Shown: positions 33,106-42,476 of the stretch, in pieces
How positions within the stretch are numbered: the stretch's first letter is position 1
Layout of the letters: every line of letters starts with the position of its first letter
NCBI GenBank assembly: GCA_023248215.1
Contig: JAHFEW010000021.1
Location: forward strand, 1 to 55,754
DNA from: Nitrospira sp.
GTDB lineage: Bacteria > Nitrospirota > Nitrospiria > Nitrospirales > Nitrospiraceae
Direction of reading: 5' to 3'
Length of the DNA stretch: 55,754 nt
The notes under the pieces: generated by a model
Database searches by the model: none
Seen by the model: only the letters and a program-made list of their open reading frames with translations
Told to the model about the DNA's origin: nothing
Position numbers and translations under genes: made by a program

Positions 33106-33927
33106 ATGCAGACCCATCGCGACCAAAAACCCACTCGATTGATCGGTCAAACGCCCGCTTGCTCCATGTTAGCCAACGATCCCAAAGGGCCGCTGGAGAA
33201 GGAACCAGAGTCCCTTCTCAGCCTACTGAATGATAATCACATCCAGCATCCATCAACTTGGAATACACATATGAATCAGGTACAGGGAAAAACGGCACAG
33301 GTGTTCATCGTCAACCCGCAAGAACTGGTGCGAGTGGGCATACGCACGCTCTTGGAGTCCGTCACAGACTTTACCGTGGTCGGAGAGGCAAACTCGCGGG
33401 CGGAGGCGCTCCCGCTCATTCTCCAACTCAAGCCCGACATCGTGATGCTCGATTTGCGGGTTCAGGACGGCAAGGGTATCGAGACGGCCAAGGATATCCT
33501 CTCGCGTCTTCCGGCGACGCGCCTCCTGTTCCTTGCGGACACGCTTGATGACACCATCCTGTTGTCCGCCGTGGCCACCGGTGCCCATGGGTACGTCCTG
33601 CAGGACGCCGGAACCGACACGCTGATGCATGCCTTGCGCACCATTACCAAGGGGCAGTCGTACCTCGATCCCGGCATGACCCGCCACACCTTTGCCTATC
33701 TCCGCAAGCTCGCCGATCGGGAACCCGAGCGGGGACGTCATCTCCTGTCGCCTCAGGAGCAGCGCCTGCTCCCGCTCATTGCCCAGGGGAAAACGAATAA
33801 GGAAATCGCCGCCGAACTCGGCCTCAGCGACAAAACGGTCAAGAATTATCTGGCCAACGTGTACACCAAGCTGCACCTCACCAGGAGATCCCAGGCTGCC
33901 GCCTTCTACCTGACACATTTATCCTGA
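33106..33927 (+). CDS. NarL/FixJ-type response regulator with atypical receiver
   Basis: 273-residue regulator: a 60-residue N-terminal extension, a receiver domain (about 64-180) and a LuxR-type helix-turn-helix (about 206-262, LSPQEQRLLPLIAQGKTNKE onward). The phospho-acceptor Asp116 is present. However, the acidic pair usually opening the domain is Asn70-Pro71, the conserved Thr/Ser is Ala144, and the conserved Lys is Gln166 (GYVLQDAG). These changes suggest phosphorylation-independent control. ATG 33106 has AAGGAAGGGAG upstream; ATG 33271 would remove the extension. The large hybrid kinase follows after 106 bp. Confidence 0.88.
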   Translation: MQTHRDQKPTRLIGQTPACSMLANDPKGPLEKEPESLLSLLNDNHIQHPSTWNTHMNQVQGKTAQVFIVNPQELVRVGIRTLLESVTDFTVVGEANSRAEALPLILQLKPDIVMLDLRVQDGKGIETAKDILSRLPATRLLFLADTLDDTILLSAVATGAHGYVLQDAGTDTLMHALRTITKGQSYLDPGMTRHTFAYLRKLADREPERGRHLLSPQEQRLLPLIAQGKTNKEIAAELGLSDKTVKNYLANVYTKLHLTRRSQAAAFYLTHLS

Positions 33928-34033
33928 TCGAGGCATCGCTGCATGCACAGCCGTCAACCGCTCAAGTTCCTCCGACCGCGCGCCGACAGAGTATCCGGCG
34001 AGGTCTTTCTCCCTCCAGGGGTTCACTCTGCAC

Positions 34034-37000
34034 ATGTACCATCTTCGATCGTTCCATCTGCGGGACATGACGGTCTGCGGTGCAGCCCTCCGCATGCTCG
34101 GTACAGGTGCAATGAATCTCGAAGCGGTCGCCGACCGCCTCGTTCGCTACCTATACACATCATTGACCATGGCCCAAACCGAGGAACCGGCCTGCGTCCT
34201 GGTCCGACTCTTCAAGACCCACCCCTACTACCGCCTGGCGCCGGAGCTTCAAGACCTGGCGGCCATGCGGCTTGGGAAACGCCCCGATCATTTGTCCCTC
34301 ACATGCTTAACCTTGCTGGCCAGTGCAGGCGCTCTCCCAGGCTGGAACGACCCCGCGCTCTCCAGCCGATTCAGGGTCATCCCGCTCGGCAGCCCGGACG
34401 AAGTCGACCAACTGCCCATGTTCAGCCAGCTCTTCCGCCAATTGGGCGTCTCGCTCCCTCATCCCACAGAACCGGCCCATGACCTGCTCCTCGACTCGCA
34501 GGAGCATACGTTCAACGTCTTTCACATTCTCCATGCCGAAGGGAGCCCCTATATTCCTGCGCAGGAGGAGTTCGTACTCAAGTATGGCATCCGTTCGGTG
34601 CTGGGATTCGGAGCACCGCTTCCCGATGGGGAATTGTTCTCGGTCATCCTGTTCAGCAAAGACGTCATCCCAGAGAGTACGGCGCAGCTCTTCAAACCCT
34701 TGGCCCTCTGCGCACAGATTGCCCTCGCACCTCATGTGAACATGACACCGTTGCCGCAGGCCTCCGCCACAGCCCTCTCTGGGATCAACGGGACCAGCAC
34801 AGACGATCCTACTATCGCACAGCTGCAGGCGCGGATCGCCGAGCTGGAGAGGCTGCTGACGGTCCAAGAACAGACAGTGGACGCGCAGGCAAGTCGGATC
34901 GAGATGATTGTGAGCGGCTCCGAGATGGGCACGTGGGACTGGAACATCCCCACGGGGCACGTGACCTTTAATGATCGGTGGGCGAGCATGATCGGATACG
35001 GGCTTGATGACCTCGAGCCCCACGTCCAGACATGGGAACAACTGGTGCACCCCGACGACAGGCCTGCGGTTATGGCGGCTGTCTCGGCACACCTCCGTGG
35101 AGAGACGCCCCTCTATTCCAGCGAACATCGACTGCGCACCAAATCAAGAGGCTGGCACTGGGTCTTCGATACCGGGCATGTGCTCACGCGCGATGCCAAT
35201 GGCGCGCCATTGCGGGTCGCCGGGATCCGTCTCGATATCTCAGCCAGGAAAGCGCTGGAAGAGGCCCTCCGGGAGAGCGAAGAACGCTTTCGGCAGCTGG
35301 CGGAACATATCGATGCGGTGTTTTGGCTCACGTCCGCCGACAAGCACCACCTGCTCTATGTCAGCTCCGCCTTCGAGACTATCTGGGGCCGGTCTCGTGC
35401 CGCCTTGTATGCGGATCCCATGCTTTGGATCGAGTGCATACACCCAGAGGATCGTGAACGTATAGAAATCGCGGCAGCGTGCCAATCCTCTCTGCCTTAT
35501 GACGAGGAATACCGAATCATTACGTCTGCCGGAACGATACGATGGATTCGCGATCGCAGCTTCCCCATCAGGAATCAGAACGGCCACGTCTACCGTTTGG
35601 CCGGCATTGCCATGGACATCACCGCCGCCAAACACATGGAGGAAAACCTTCGTGCAAGCGAACGAAGACACCGTTCACTGGTGGAATTGTCGCCCCACGC
35701 CCTGTTCGTCAATTGCGAGGGCAGAATTGCCTTTGCCAACCAGGCCTGTGTGACATTGTTGGGTGCCGTGGCCCCATCGCAACTGTACGGGAAACAGGTC
35801 CTCGACCTGATCCATCCAGAGTCACTCTCGTTGATGCAAGACAGCATCTCCACAATACAATCACCTGGCCACGCCGTCCCTCGGGTCGAGGGGCGCTTTG
35901 TGAGACTCGACGGCATCGTCATCCATGTGGAGGTAACGGCAGCCCCGATCACCTTCGAAGGAAAGCCGGCTCTCCAGGTCATCATGACCGATGTGAGCGC
36001 GCGCCAGCACTTGGAACAGGCCCTGCTGTCGGCCAACCTTCAACTAAGTGCCATTCTCGACGGCGCGACACATGTGTCCATCATCGCCACCAATACTGAA
36101 GGCATGATCACAACGTTTAATACCGGTGCAGAAACGCTGCTGGGCTATTCCGCCGCCGAGATGATCGGTGAACAGCCACTGACAGTCTTGCACGTACCGG
36201 AGCAGATTGATCAACGCGCCAAGGAGCTGAGCAAATCGTACGCGCGTCCGATCCGGGGCTTCGAGGTCTTGATCGAGAATGCCCAGCACGGTGGGTTCGA
36301 CGAACGGGAATGGACCTACGTGCGAAAGGACGGAGCCCGGCTGATCGTCCTTCTAACCGTGACGGCGCTGCGGAACAGTGACGGCACCATGACCGGATTC
36401 CTCGCGATGGGGAAGGATATTACCCATCGGAAGGAAGCAGAGGCGGCCCTGGCGCATGCCGCCCGCGAATTGGAATGCAAGAATGTCGAGCTCGCGCAAG
36501 CACGGGATGAGGCCCTCCACACCGCCCAGCTCAAAGCCGACTTTCTTGCGACCATGAGCCACGAAATCCGAACCCCGATGAACGCCATCATCGGCATGAC
36601 CGGGCTCTTGCTGGATACGTCGCTCACGGAGGACCAACATGAGTTTGCCGACACGGTCCGCCGTTCGAGCGACGCCTTGTTGACACTAGTGAACGACATT
36701 CTCGATTTCTCGAAGATTGAGGCCGGCAAACTCCATTTTGAACAGTTGGCGTTCGACCTGCGGACAACCATAGAAGATACGCTGGAGCTGCTCGCGGAAC
36801 AGGCGCAGAGCAAAGGCCTCGAGTTGATCGGGCTGGTCGATGCCGCGGTTCCGATCGGCGTCCTAGGCGATCCCGGCCGGCTCCGTCAAATCCTGGTCAA
36901 CCTGATCGGCAATGCCATCAAGTTCACGTCCTCCGGCGAAGTCTTTCTCCATGTCACGCGCGAAGAACGCGGAGGCCCGGATCTCCTGCGGTTCGCCATC

Positions 37001-38113
37001 ACGGATACCGGGATCGGCATTCCCGAGGCCACTCAGGCGCGACTGTTCCAAACCTTCAGTCAAGCCGACAGCTCGACAACCCGTCGATATGGCGGGACCG
37101 GTCTGGGCCTCGTCATTTGCCAACGCCTGGTCAGTCAGATGCAGGGCCAGATCGGAATCGAAAGCCAACCAGGCCAGGGCAGTACCTTCTGGTTTACCGC
37201 GCAGCTCCCTGAAACGGCGCTCGCGGCACCGCCATCCCCGATCTCCTGGACCCGGCTTCGCGGACGCCGCATTCTTCTGGTCGATCAGAATAAGACCACC
37301 AGACACGCTCTCCAACAACAACTCGCGACACATGGGATGGACTGTACGGGTACCCAGAGCGGCCCGCAGGCCTTCGAGGTGGCACGCGCGGCCTCAGCCA
37401 TGCAGAAACCCTTCGACCTCGCCTTGATCGAACTGCACCTCCCGGAGATGGATGGATTCCAGACGGCGACGCGGCTCAAGAACGATCCCGCAACCGCTGC
37501 CACGCGTGTAGTCATTCTCACCACGGTGGGGCGGCGGGGTGACGGAACCACCGCGCAAACCCTCGGCATCGATGCCTATCTGACCAAGCCACTACGTCAG
37601 ACTCAATTGCTCGATTGCCTCGGCCTGCTGCTGGGCAACCCGGCCCCAGCCGAAGCGCCGGATCAGGCCGCCGCACCGCCGCTGATCACGCGGCACCGGC
37701 TGGCCGAAGCCCAGACTTCAACCATCACTCGCTTGCTGCTGGTGGAAGACAATCCTGTGAATCAGAAGGTCGCCTGCAAGATGCTGGAAAAACTTGGGTG
37801 CCGGGTTGATGTCGCAGGAAACGGCCAGGAAGCCGTGGCGGCACACCAACGCGCTCCCTATCCGCTGATCTTCATGGACTGTCAGATGCCCGAGATGGAC
37901 GGGTTCGAAGCCACCGCCCTGATCCGCAAGATGGAAGGTCGGACAACCCATACACCGATCATCGCCATGACGGCGAACGCCATGGCGGGGGATCGCGAGC
38001 AGTGCCTTGCCGCTGGGATGGACGACTACGTGGCCAAACCGATCCGCCCGAACAACCTGCAGACCATCCTCGACACCTGGCTGCATAAGCGCAACCAGGC
38101 GGCCGCCTCCTGA
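34034..38113 (+). CDS. Hybrid sensor histidine kinase, GAF-like/PAS x4/HisKA/HATPase/REC x2
   Basis: Soluble multidomain kinase of 1359 residues without transmembrane helices. In order: an N-terminal GAF-like sensor domain (about 15-235), a coiled coil (about 255-285), four PAS domains (about 290-410, 415-535, 540-660, 665-790), HisKA with His843 (SHEIRTPMN), and a HATPase with the N box (NLIGNAIKF, about 955), DTGIGIP and GGTGLGL. Two receivers end the protein. The second has a complete site with Asp1282. The first has Glu1133 where the Asp should be and is probably not phosphorylated. It could drive the preceding response regulator, though that receiver is also atypical. Start ATG 34034. 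Confidence 0.93.
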   Translation: MYHLRSFHLRDMTVCGAALRMLGTGAMNLEAVADRLVRYLYTSLTMAQTEEPACVLVRLFKTHPYYRLAPELQDLAAMRLGKRPDHLSLTCLTLLASAGALPGWNDPALSSRFRVIPLGSPDEVDQLPMFSQLFRQLGVSLPHPTEPAHDLLLDSQEHTFNVFHILHAEGSPYIPAQEEFVLKYGIRSVLGFGAPLPDGELFSVILFSKDVIPESTAQLFKPLALCAQIALAPHVNMTPLPQASATALSGINGTSTDDPTIAQLQARIAELERLLTVQEQTVDAQASRIEMIVSGSEMGTWDWNIPTGHVTFNDRWASMIGYGLDDLEPHVQTWEQLVHPDDRPAVMAAVSAHLRGETPLYSSEHRLRTKSRGWHWVFDTGHVLTRDANGAPLRVAGIRLDISARKALEEALRESEERFRQLAEHIDAVFWLTSADKHHLLYVSSAFETIWGRSRAALYADPMLWIECIHPEDRERIEIAAACQSSLPYDEEYRIITSAGTIRWIRDRSFPIRNQNGHVYRLAGIAMDITAAKHMEENLRASERRHRSLVELSPHALFVNCEGRIAFANQACVTLLGAVAPSQLYGKQVLDLIHPESLSLMQDSISTIQSPGHAVPRVEGRFVRLDGIVIHVEVTAAPITFEGKPALQVIMTDVSARQHLEQALLSANLQLSAILDGATHVSIIATNTEGMITTFNTGAETLLGYSAAEMIGEQPLTVLHVPEQIDQRAKELSKSYARPIRGFEVLIENAQHGGFDEREWTYVRKDGARLIVLLTVTALRNSDGTMTGFLAMGKDITHRKEAEAALAHAARELECKNVELAQARDEALHTAQLKADFLATMSHEIRTPMNAIIGMTGLLLDTSLTEDQHEFADTVRRSSDALLTLVNDILDFSKIEAGKLHFEQLAFDLRTTIEDTLELLAEQAQSKGLELIGLVDAAVPIGVLGDPGRLRQILVNLIGNAIKFTSSGEVFLHVTREERGGPDLLRFAITDTGIGIPEATQARLFQTFSQADSSTTRRYGGTGLGLVICQRLVSQMQGQIGIESQPGQGSTFWFTAQLPETALAAPPSPISWTRLRGRRILLVDQNKTTRHALQQQLATHGMDCTGTQSGPQAFEVARAASAMQKPFDLALIELHLPEMDGFQTATRLKNDPATAATRVVILTTVGRRGDGTTAQTLGIDAYLTKPLRQTQLLDCLGLLLGNPAPAEAPDQAAAPPLITRHRLAEAQTSTITRLLLVEDNPVNQKVACKMLEKLGCRVDVAGNGQEAVAAHQRAPYPLIFMDCQMPEMDGFEATALIRKMEGRTTHTPIIAMTANAMAGDREQCLAAGMDDYVAKPIRPNNLQTILDTWLHKRNQAAAS

Positions 38114-38199
38114 ACCCTTCTCTTCGCGCAGGCGGCTTCCGCCCCCATGACTTGGAACGCGCAACGATTCACCTCATCTCACATTCCCTCATCCGGCAA

Positions 38200-38228
38200 T
38201 TGACAGAACTCGACGCGCCCACTAGGAT
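38200..38228 (+). promoter_or_regulatory. Near-consensus sigma-70 promoter
   Basis: TTGACA (38200-38205), a 17-bp spacer, and TAGGAT (38223-38228). Transcription should begin near 38235, just before AAAGGAG and the GTG start codons of the UPF0114 gene. It is the best housekeeping-type promoter in the window. Confidence 0.7.
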
Positions 38229-38258
38229 ACGCGCTCACAAAGGAGAGTGAGCGTACGC

Positions 38259-38816
38259 GTGAGTCATCCGTCTCCGTCCGGTCTCGCACCATCACATCCC
38301 ACATCACTCAGCCGCGTTGAGCAGGTTTTCGAATTCCTGGTCTTCGGCAGCCGATGGATTCAAGCACCGCTCTATGGCGGCCTCATCATCGCCGAACTGC
38401 TCTATGCCTCCAAGTTCTTACTTGAACTCTGGGAGATGGGGATTCACTTCAAGCAGCTCGAAGAAACCAAATTCATGTTGGGCGTGCTCGGACTGATTGA
38501 CGTGACGATGGTGGCGAACCTGTTGACCATGGTCATCATCGGTGGCTACGCCACGTTCGTGAGCAAGCTCGAGCTCGAGACCCACCCAGACCGCCCGGAG
38601 TGGCTGACACATGTCGACCCTGGCACCATCAAGATCAAACTGGCAGCCTCGCTGGTCGGAATTTCCAGTATTCACCTACTCAAATCCTTCGTCGATATCG
38701 CGAACGAGAACCCCGAACACGTCAAGTGGAAGATTTTCATTCACATGACGTTCCTGGGCTCAGCGATTCTGTTGGCCTATACCGACAAGCTGATGCAACG
38801 GGACCGGAAGCACTAG
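38259..38816 (+). CDS. UPF0114/YqhA family membrane protein
   Basis: Inner-membrane protein of about 185 residues with four predicted helices. It matches the TIGR00645/YqhA family through GSRWIQAPLYGGLIIAELLY near the N-terminus, GLIDVTMVANLLTMVIIGGY in the middle, and a conserved IKLAASLVGISSIHLLKSF segment. Function is unknown. Start: GTG 38259 leaves 13 bp after AGGAG, while GTG 38247 leaves only 1 bp, so I prefer the former with low certainty. A strong promoter lies directly upstream and no operon partner follows. Confidence 0.85.
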   Translation: MSHPSPSGLAPSHPTSLSRVEQVFEFLVFGSRWIQAPLYGGLIIAELLYASKFLLELWEMGIHFKQLEETKFMLGVLGLIDVTMVANLLTMVIIGGYATFVSKLELETHPDRPEWLTHVDPGTIKIKLAASLVGISSIHLLKSFVDIANENPEHVKWKIFIHMTFLGSAILLAYTDKLMQRDRKH

Positions 38817-39034
38817 CCGGTCGTCGGAGAGAGTTCGTCATGCCTCTGCCCGACCGGCCATGCTCCTGGAACCGGTCTGAATGAAGCGAGGGCTGTCAGC
38901 CACCGGTCGATCCGTCCCCGACTCCCGACGAACAGTCATTCACTCTGCTTCGCACAAGCCCGTAGTCATGACCGAGGTATCGCTTGAGATACGTGCTGTA
39001 TCCGATCCGACAATCTCGACGGCCTGCTCGACAT

Positions 39035-39289
39035 ATGGACTATGCGGCACGCCATCCGGCATTTCCCCACGAACCGACCTCGGATCAGTTTTTCGACGAG
39101 GCGCAATTCGAATCCTATCGTCGGCTGGGCGAACATGTGGCATGGGAGGTCCTGCGGCCTGTGGCCCAACGGAGCGAGCAGGATTGTTCAACCCTGTGCC
39201 ACGCACTCCGCTCCCACTGGGTCACCACCCCGCCTAGGGGCGAGAAGCACTCCCCGGAGAACCCACCGCCACAACCTGACGTCGATTGA
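39035..39289 (+). pseudogene. Possible remnant of a patatin-like protein C-terminus
   Basis: An 84-codon open stretch whose first 50 residues look like real protein: FPHEPTSDQFFDEAQFESYR resembles the conserved C-terminal tail of bacterial patatin-like phospholipases (FPHxST.DQ....QFE.YR). Nothing of the catalytic domain (GxSxG, DG) is found upstream, where the frame closes at 38969, and no ribosome binding site precedes the ATG. It is probably a decayed fragment, but a small intact gene cannot be excluded. The surrounding gaps 38817-39034 and 39290-39429 hold no other gene I can support. Confidence 0.35.
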
Positions 39290-39429
39290 ACCCGACGGTC
39301 CCGCGTGGGTCGACAAGGTCAGCCGAAATGTGGGATGGCTTCGATTCTATCGAACGGCTGGGATTTATACGGGATGGCTCAGACTTGACTCGCGTTCAGC
39401 AGACTCGCGGGAGCCACAACGCGCACCAA

Positions 39430-41961
39430 TCATTGCCAGGCAGGGCTCTGCGTTCCGCGCTCATCCTGCCAATGCGGAGCCCAAGCGAGGGCGACGAGCT
39501 TAATGGTGATATTCGACTTGGTGGGTCTCAACGACAGGCTTTCCAATTTCTCCGTGAGGGGATGGGTCGCCGTAGCCAGCGCCTCCGTTTCGGTTTTGAA
39601 CTGGGCCTCTAACTCAGCCAGATGCTGGTGGAGCGCCGTCACGTTGTCCTCGGCCTGACTCACATCCTTCGATTCCTTGATCACCCGGCCAGCCCCGCGG
39701 ATCGCGGTGGTCGCCTTGCCGATATTGCTCGCACTGATCGCCTTGCGCCCGAGAAACGCTCCCAGGATGGTTGCGCCGACCGAGATCGCCGCCTGCAGCT
39801 GACTGCTCCGCGACTCCGCCTGTTGCCGCTCGACCATCTGCTCAGCCCGACGGATACGATCTTGCAGAGCAGCAATCTTGGGAGCATATTTTTTCCGGAG
39901 GTCGTCGCTCTGCTGATCACGTTCTTCACGACCAGCCTGCTGGAGCCGTAAGCGAAAGTCACGTTCAGACTCACCAGGCTTCGACAGGCCTTTCGTACTG
40001 GGACTGCGGAGCAGGTCGAGTTTCTGCGTGCGGAACAACCAGCCGGACAAGTCGTTCCTCCAACTTTCGTACTGTTTGGCCTTGCTTGCCACGCCGGGAA
40101 GCGAGCCGAACTGCGCACCAATGATTGGATCACGTTCCAGGTCGGACAGGGCCAGATCCGCCGCCATCGCGTGATCCCATTCGACCGGCACCGCTCCGTC
40201 GCTGATGGGGGCCATGAGGGTCCGAGCTTCCACCGTATCGACCGCCGCCTTAGCATCCGCGAATCGCACCTGCGCCACACCCAGCACCATCGGCTGATAC
40301 ACCAGCGAGCTCTCGCGCGGCTGCGTGCCTCGTATCGGAACAAAATATTGCGGCACGTCGGGAGGCAGCATCGGACGTGAGGCGTGAGGCGTGAGGCATG
40401 AGGAGCTAGTCCCGATCGCTGGTGCCGCCCCTAATCCAGATCCACCTTTTTCTGCTCCCCCTGACGCCTGACCCCTGACGCCTAACGTCTTGAGTGGTTC
40501 CATCAACTGCTTAATTTGCGTGCGCGTGAGCGGACCGCGCAGGTATGAGAGCGTCCAGCGGGTCTGAAAGACTTCCGGGGCATCTTCATGGACGTTGTTC
40601 AACAGGAATACGCGGTTCCCAAGCCCTGCGAGAATCTGTTCCATCCGTTGGCGATCGAACTTTTTCCCGCTGCTGGCCGCTGCACCTTCCAAACCCTCGA
40701 TCACCCGCGCCTTGTCGCGTTCCGTTTGCAAGCGACCGATAAACCAGGTACCGGTGTTGGCCAGCCCCTTATAGTCCAGATCGACCGGGTTTTGCGTGGC
40801 CAGCACGACGCCTAGCCCGAAGGCGCGTGCCTGCTTGAGCAACGTCAGCAAAGGGGCCTTGGACGGAGGGTTTGCCACCGGCGGAAAGTAGCCGAAAATC
40901 TCATCCATATAGAGGAGGGCGCGCAGGCTGGTGGTGCCGGACTGAGCACGAACCCAGCCTAACGTCTGGTTCAAGAGCAGCGAGACAAAGAACATCCGTT
41001 CGGCATCGTTGAGATGGGCAATCGAAAAAATCGCGATGCGCGGCTTCCCCGATGGTCCGTACAACATCTGCCCGATATCCAGAGCCTCGCCTTCCATCCA
41101 GGCAGCAAAGCCGGGTGCCGCAAGCAAATTGTTCAGTTGCATGGCCAAGGCAAACCGTTCCTTCGACGTGAAAAACGATTCCAGATCAACCACGCCGACC
41201 TTCGCCATCGGTGGGGTCTGAATCTGCTGAATGAGGGTCGCCAAATCGAGGTCCTGCCCCTTCCGCCAAGCGCTGTCCAGGATCGACGACAGGAGAATGT
41301 GTTCACGGCTCTTGATCGGGTCGGCCTGCACACCGACCAGCCCGAGCAAACTGGTGACCGTCGTGCTGATGCGCTCGCGCAAGAGTTCGACATCGTCGAG
41401 CGTCTCCTGTGAGGGGGCGGCAAAGGATTTCAGAATCGACACCGGCAGACCAGCATTACTCCCCGGCGTGTAGACGACGAAGTCTGCTGCGTCGCGCAGC
41501 TTTTGAATGCGCTCGCCGTTCTGTCCCCATTCGCTCAGTCCCTTCTGCCATAGCCCGGCCTGCTGGGCCGCATAGTCCGCTGGGGAAAGCCCTTTTTTGC
41601 GGGCGTCGTCCTCGTTGATCCACGGGGCAAAATCCTCCCCCCGGAGCTGTGGAAACGTGAGCAGGAGGTTGGCGAGATCACCTTTGGGATCGATGACGAT
41701 GGCCGGGATGCCGTCGATCGCGGCTTCTTCCAGCAGGCCGACACAGAGACCGGTCTTCCCGCTCCCTGTCATACCCACGCAGACCGCATGGGTGACCAAA
41801 TCTTTCGAATCGTAGAGCAGCCATCCCGGCTTGGCTTCCTTGGCGGCAAGATCATAGGGCCGCCCTAGATAGAAGACCCCAAGCTTTTCGAAATCCTCCA
41901 CCTGTTGTGTCTGGTCGGATGATGCGGACTGACGCCGCGATGGACTCTTCTTGCTCGGCAT
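39430..41961 (-). CDS. HerA/FtsK-like ATP-binding protein (DUF87/DUF853-type)
   Basis: P-loop ATPase of 843 residues. Walker A is GMTGSGKT (residues 63-70), Walker B LLYMDEIFGYF lies near 345, and ATQNPVDLDYKG near 385 is the sensor region typical of HerA-like DNA translocases of this class. The C-terminal third is a coiled coil rich in Gln, Glu and Arg with a short hydrophobic segment (SVGATILGAFLG). Residues about 491-529 are encoded by two heptanucleotide arrays and form a Gly/Ser/Ala-rich insert in an interdomain linker. ATG 41961 has GGAGGAG upstream. No HerA-NurA operon is present, so the role (DNA processing or defence-like) is open. Confidence 0.82.
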   Translation of the reverse strand: MPSKKSPSRRQSASSDQTQQVEDFEKLGVFYLGRPYDLAAKEAKPGWLLYDSKDLVTHAVCVGMTGSGKTGLCVGLLEEAAIDGIPAIVIDPKGDLANLLLTFPQLRGEDFAPWINEDDARKKGLSPADYAAQQAGLWQKGLSEWGQNGERIQKLRDAADFVVYTPGSNAGLPVSILKSFAAPSQETLDDVELLRERISTTVTSLLGLVGVQADPIKSREHILLSSILDSAWRKGQDLDLATLIQQIQTPPMAKVGVVDLESFFTSKERFALAMQLNNLLAAPGFAAWMEGEALDIGQMLYGPSGKPRIAIFSIAHLNDAERMFFVSLLLNQTLGWVRAQSGTTSLRALLYMDEIFGYFPPVANPPSKAPLLTLLKQARAFGLGVVLATQNPVDLDYKGLANTGTWFIGRLQTERDKARVIEGLEGAAASSGKKFDRQRMEQILAGLGNRVFLLNNVHEDAPEVFQTRWTLSYLRGPLTRTQIKQLMEPLKTLGVRGQASGGAEKGGSGLGAAPAIGTSSSCLTPHASRPMLPPDVPQYFVPIRGTQPRESSLVYQPMVLGVAQVRFADAKAAVDTVEARTLMAPISDGAVPVEWDHAMAADLALSDLERDPIIGAQFGSLPGVASKAKQYESWRNDLSGWLFRTQKLDLLRSPSTKGLSKPGESERDFRLRLQQAGREERDQQSDDLRKKYAPKIAALQDRIRRAEQMVERQQAESRSSQLQAAISVGATILGAFLGRKAISASNIGKATTAIRGAGRVIKESKDVSQAEDNVTALHQHLAELEAQFKTETEALATATHPLTEKLESLSLRPTKSNITIKLVALAWAPHWQDERGTQSPAWQ
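40377..40488. repeat. Two-armed heptanucleotide array inside a coding sequence
   Basis: Left arm: GTGAGGC at 40377, 40384 and 40391, then ATGAGGA at 40398. After a 56-bp spacer comes the right arm: CTGACGC 40461, CTGACCC 40468, CTGACGC 40475, CTAACGT 40482. Read on the minus strand, the left arm is CTCACGC-type, identical to the array before nuoA. The host reading frame stays open through all of it. Confidence 0.8.
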
Positions 41962-42189
41962 AGGCTCCTCCCCTGCAAGAACGACGAGGCTAAGTGATTG
42001 GCGAACGCCGCGAGCATTGTATTGTCTGCGTCGTGGCTCCGCAAGCGATCGCCCTCGACGAATGGCACACAACTCGGGGCGCCTTGTGGTACAACTAGGG
42101 GTCCCCCCAGTATAGAAATGTGCCTCTCTTTCATACAGTCAACTCGACAGACAGGCAATCCATTTATCGCCAACGGAGGGAGTACCGTT

Positions 42190-42465
42190 ATGAAGAGGTC
42201 GTGGGCACTCGGGATCGTATTGTTGCTGGCAGGCTGTGGGCCTCACTACACCATTCCCAATTATGAGACTGATGAGGTCGAGAAGGTCATTTCGAGCGGC
42301 CGGTCTCCGGATGGCTGCATCGAGAATCTCAAAGAAGACGCCCAAAAACTGAACCTAAAAGTTCGTCTGACGGACGTGCAACAGCAGGCCACCTCGGGAC
42401 CGATTTCCTGGATATATGCGAACAGCTACATCTGCACGGGCAAGGTGCTCAAGACACAGTCATAG
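42190..42465 (+). CDS. Small predicted lipoprotein
   Basis: 91-residue exported protein. A short signal peptide ends in LAGC, so Cys16 is the lipidation site. The mature part has two further Cys residues (about 43 and 85) that may form a disulfide. ATG 42190 follows a GGAGGGAG ribosome binding site. It lies 11 bp upstream of the polysaccharide deacetylase and may be the first gene of the polyene-type operon; small lipoproteins are also found in known aryl polyene clusters. No family recognised. Confidence 0.7.
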   Translation: MKRSWALGIVLLLAGCGPHYTIPNYETDEVEKVISSGRSPDGCIENLKEDAQKLNLKVRLTDVQQQATSGPISWIYANSYICTGKVLKTQS

Positions 42466-42476
42466 CGAGTGGCATC

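Noticed and set aside
38131-38143. Hairpin GGCGG-CTT-CCGCC after the hybrid kinase as a terminator
   Set aside because: The stem is short and no T-tract follows, so it does not meet the usual pattern of an intrinsic terminator.
39042-39503. Plus-strand open frame of 153 codons
   Set aside because: The translation is Arg/Pro/Ser-rich noise, overlaps the end of the minus-strand ATPase gene and has no ribosome binding site.
40377-40488. Possible frameshift or assembly error in the HerA-like gene
   Set aside because: The frame stays open on both sides and conserved domains continue normally after the repeat, so an in-frame insert explains it better.
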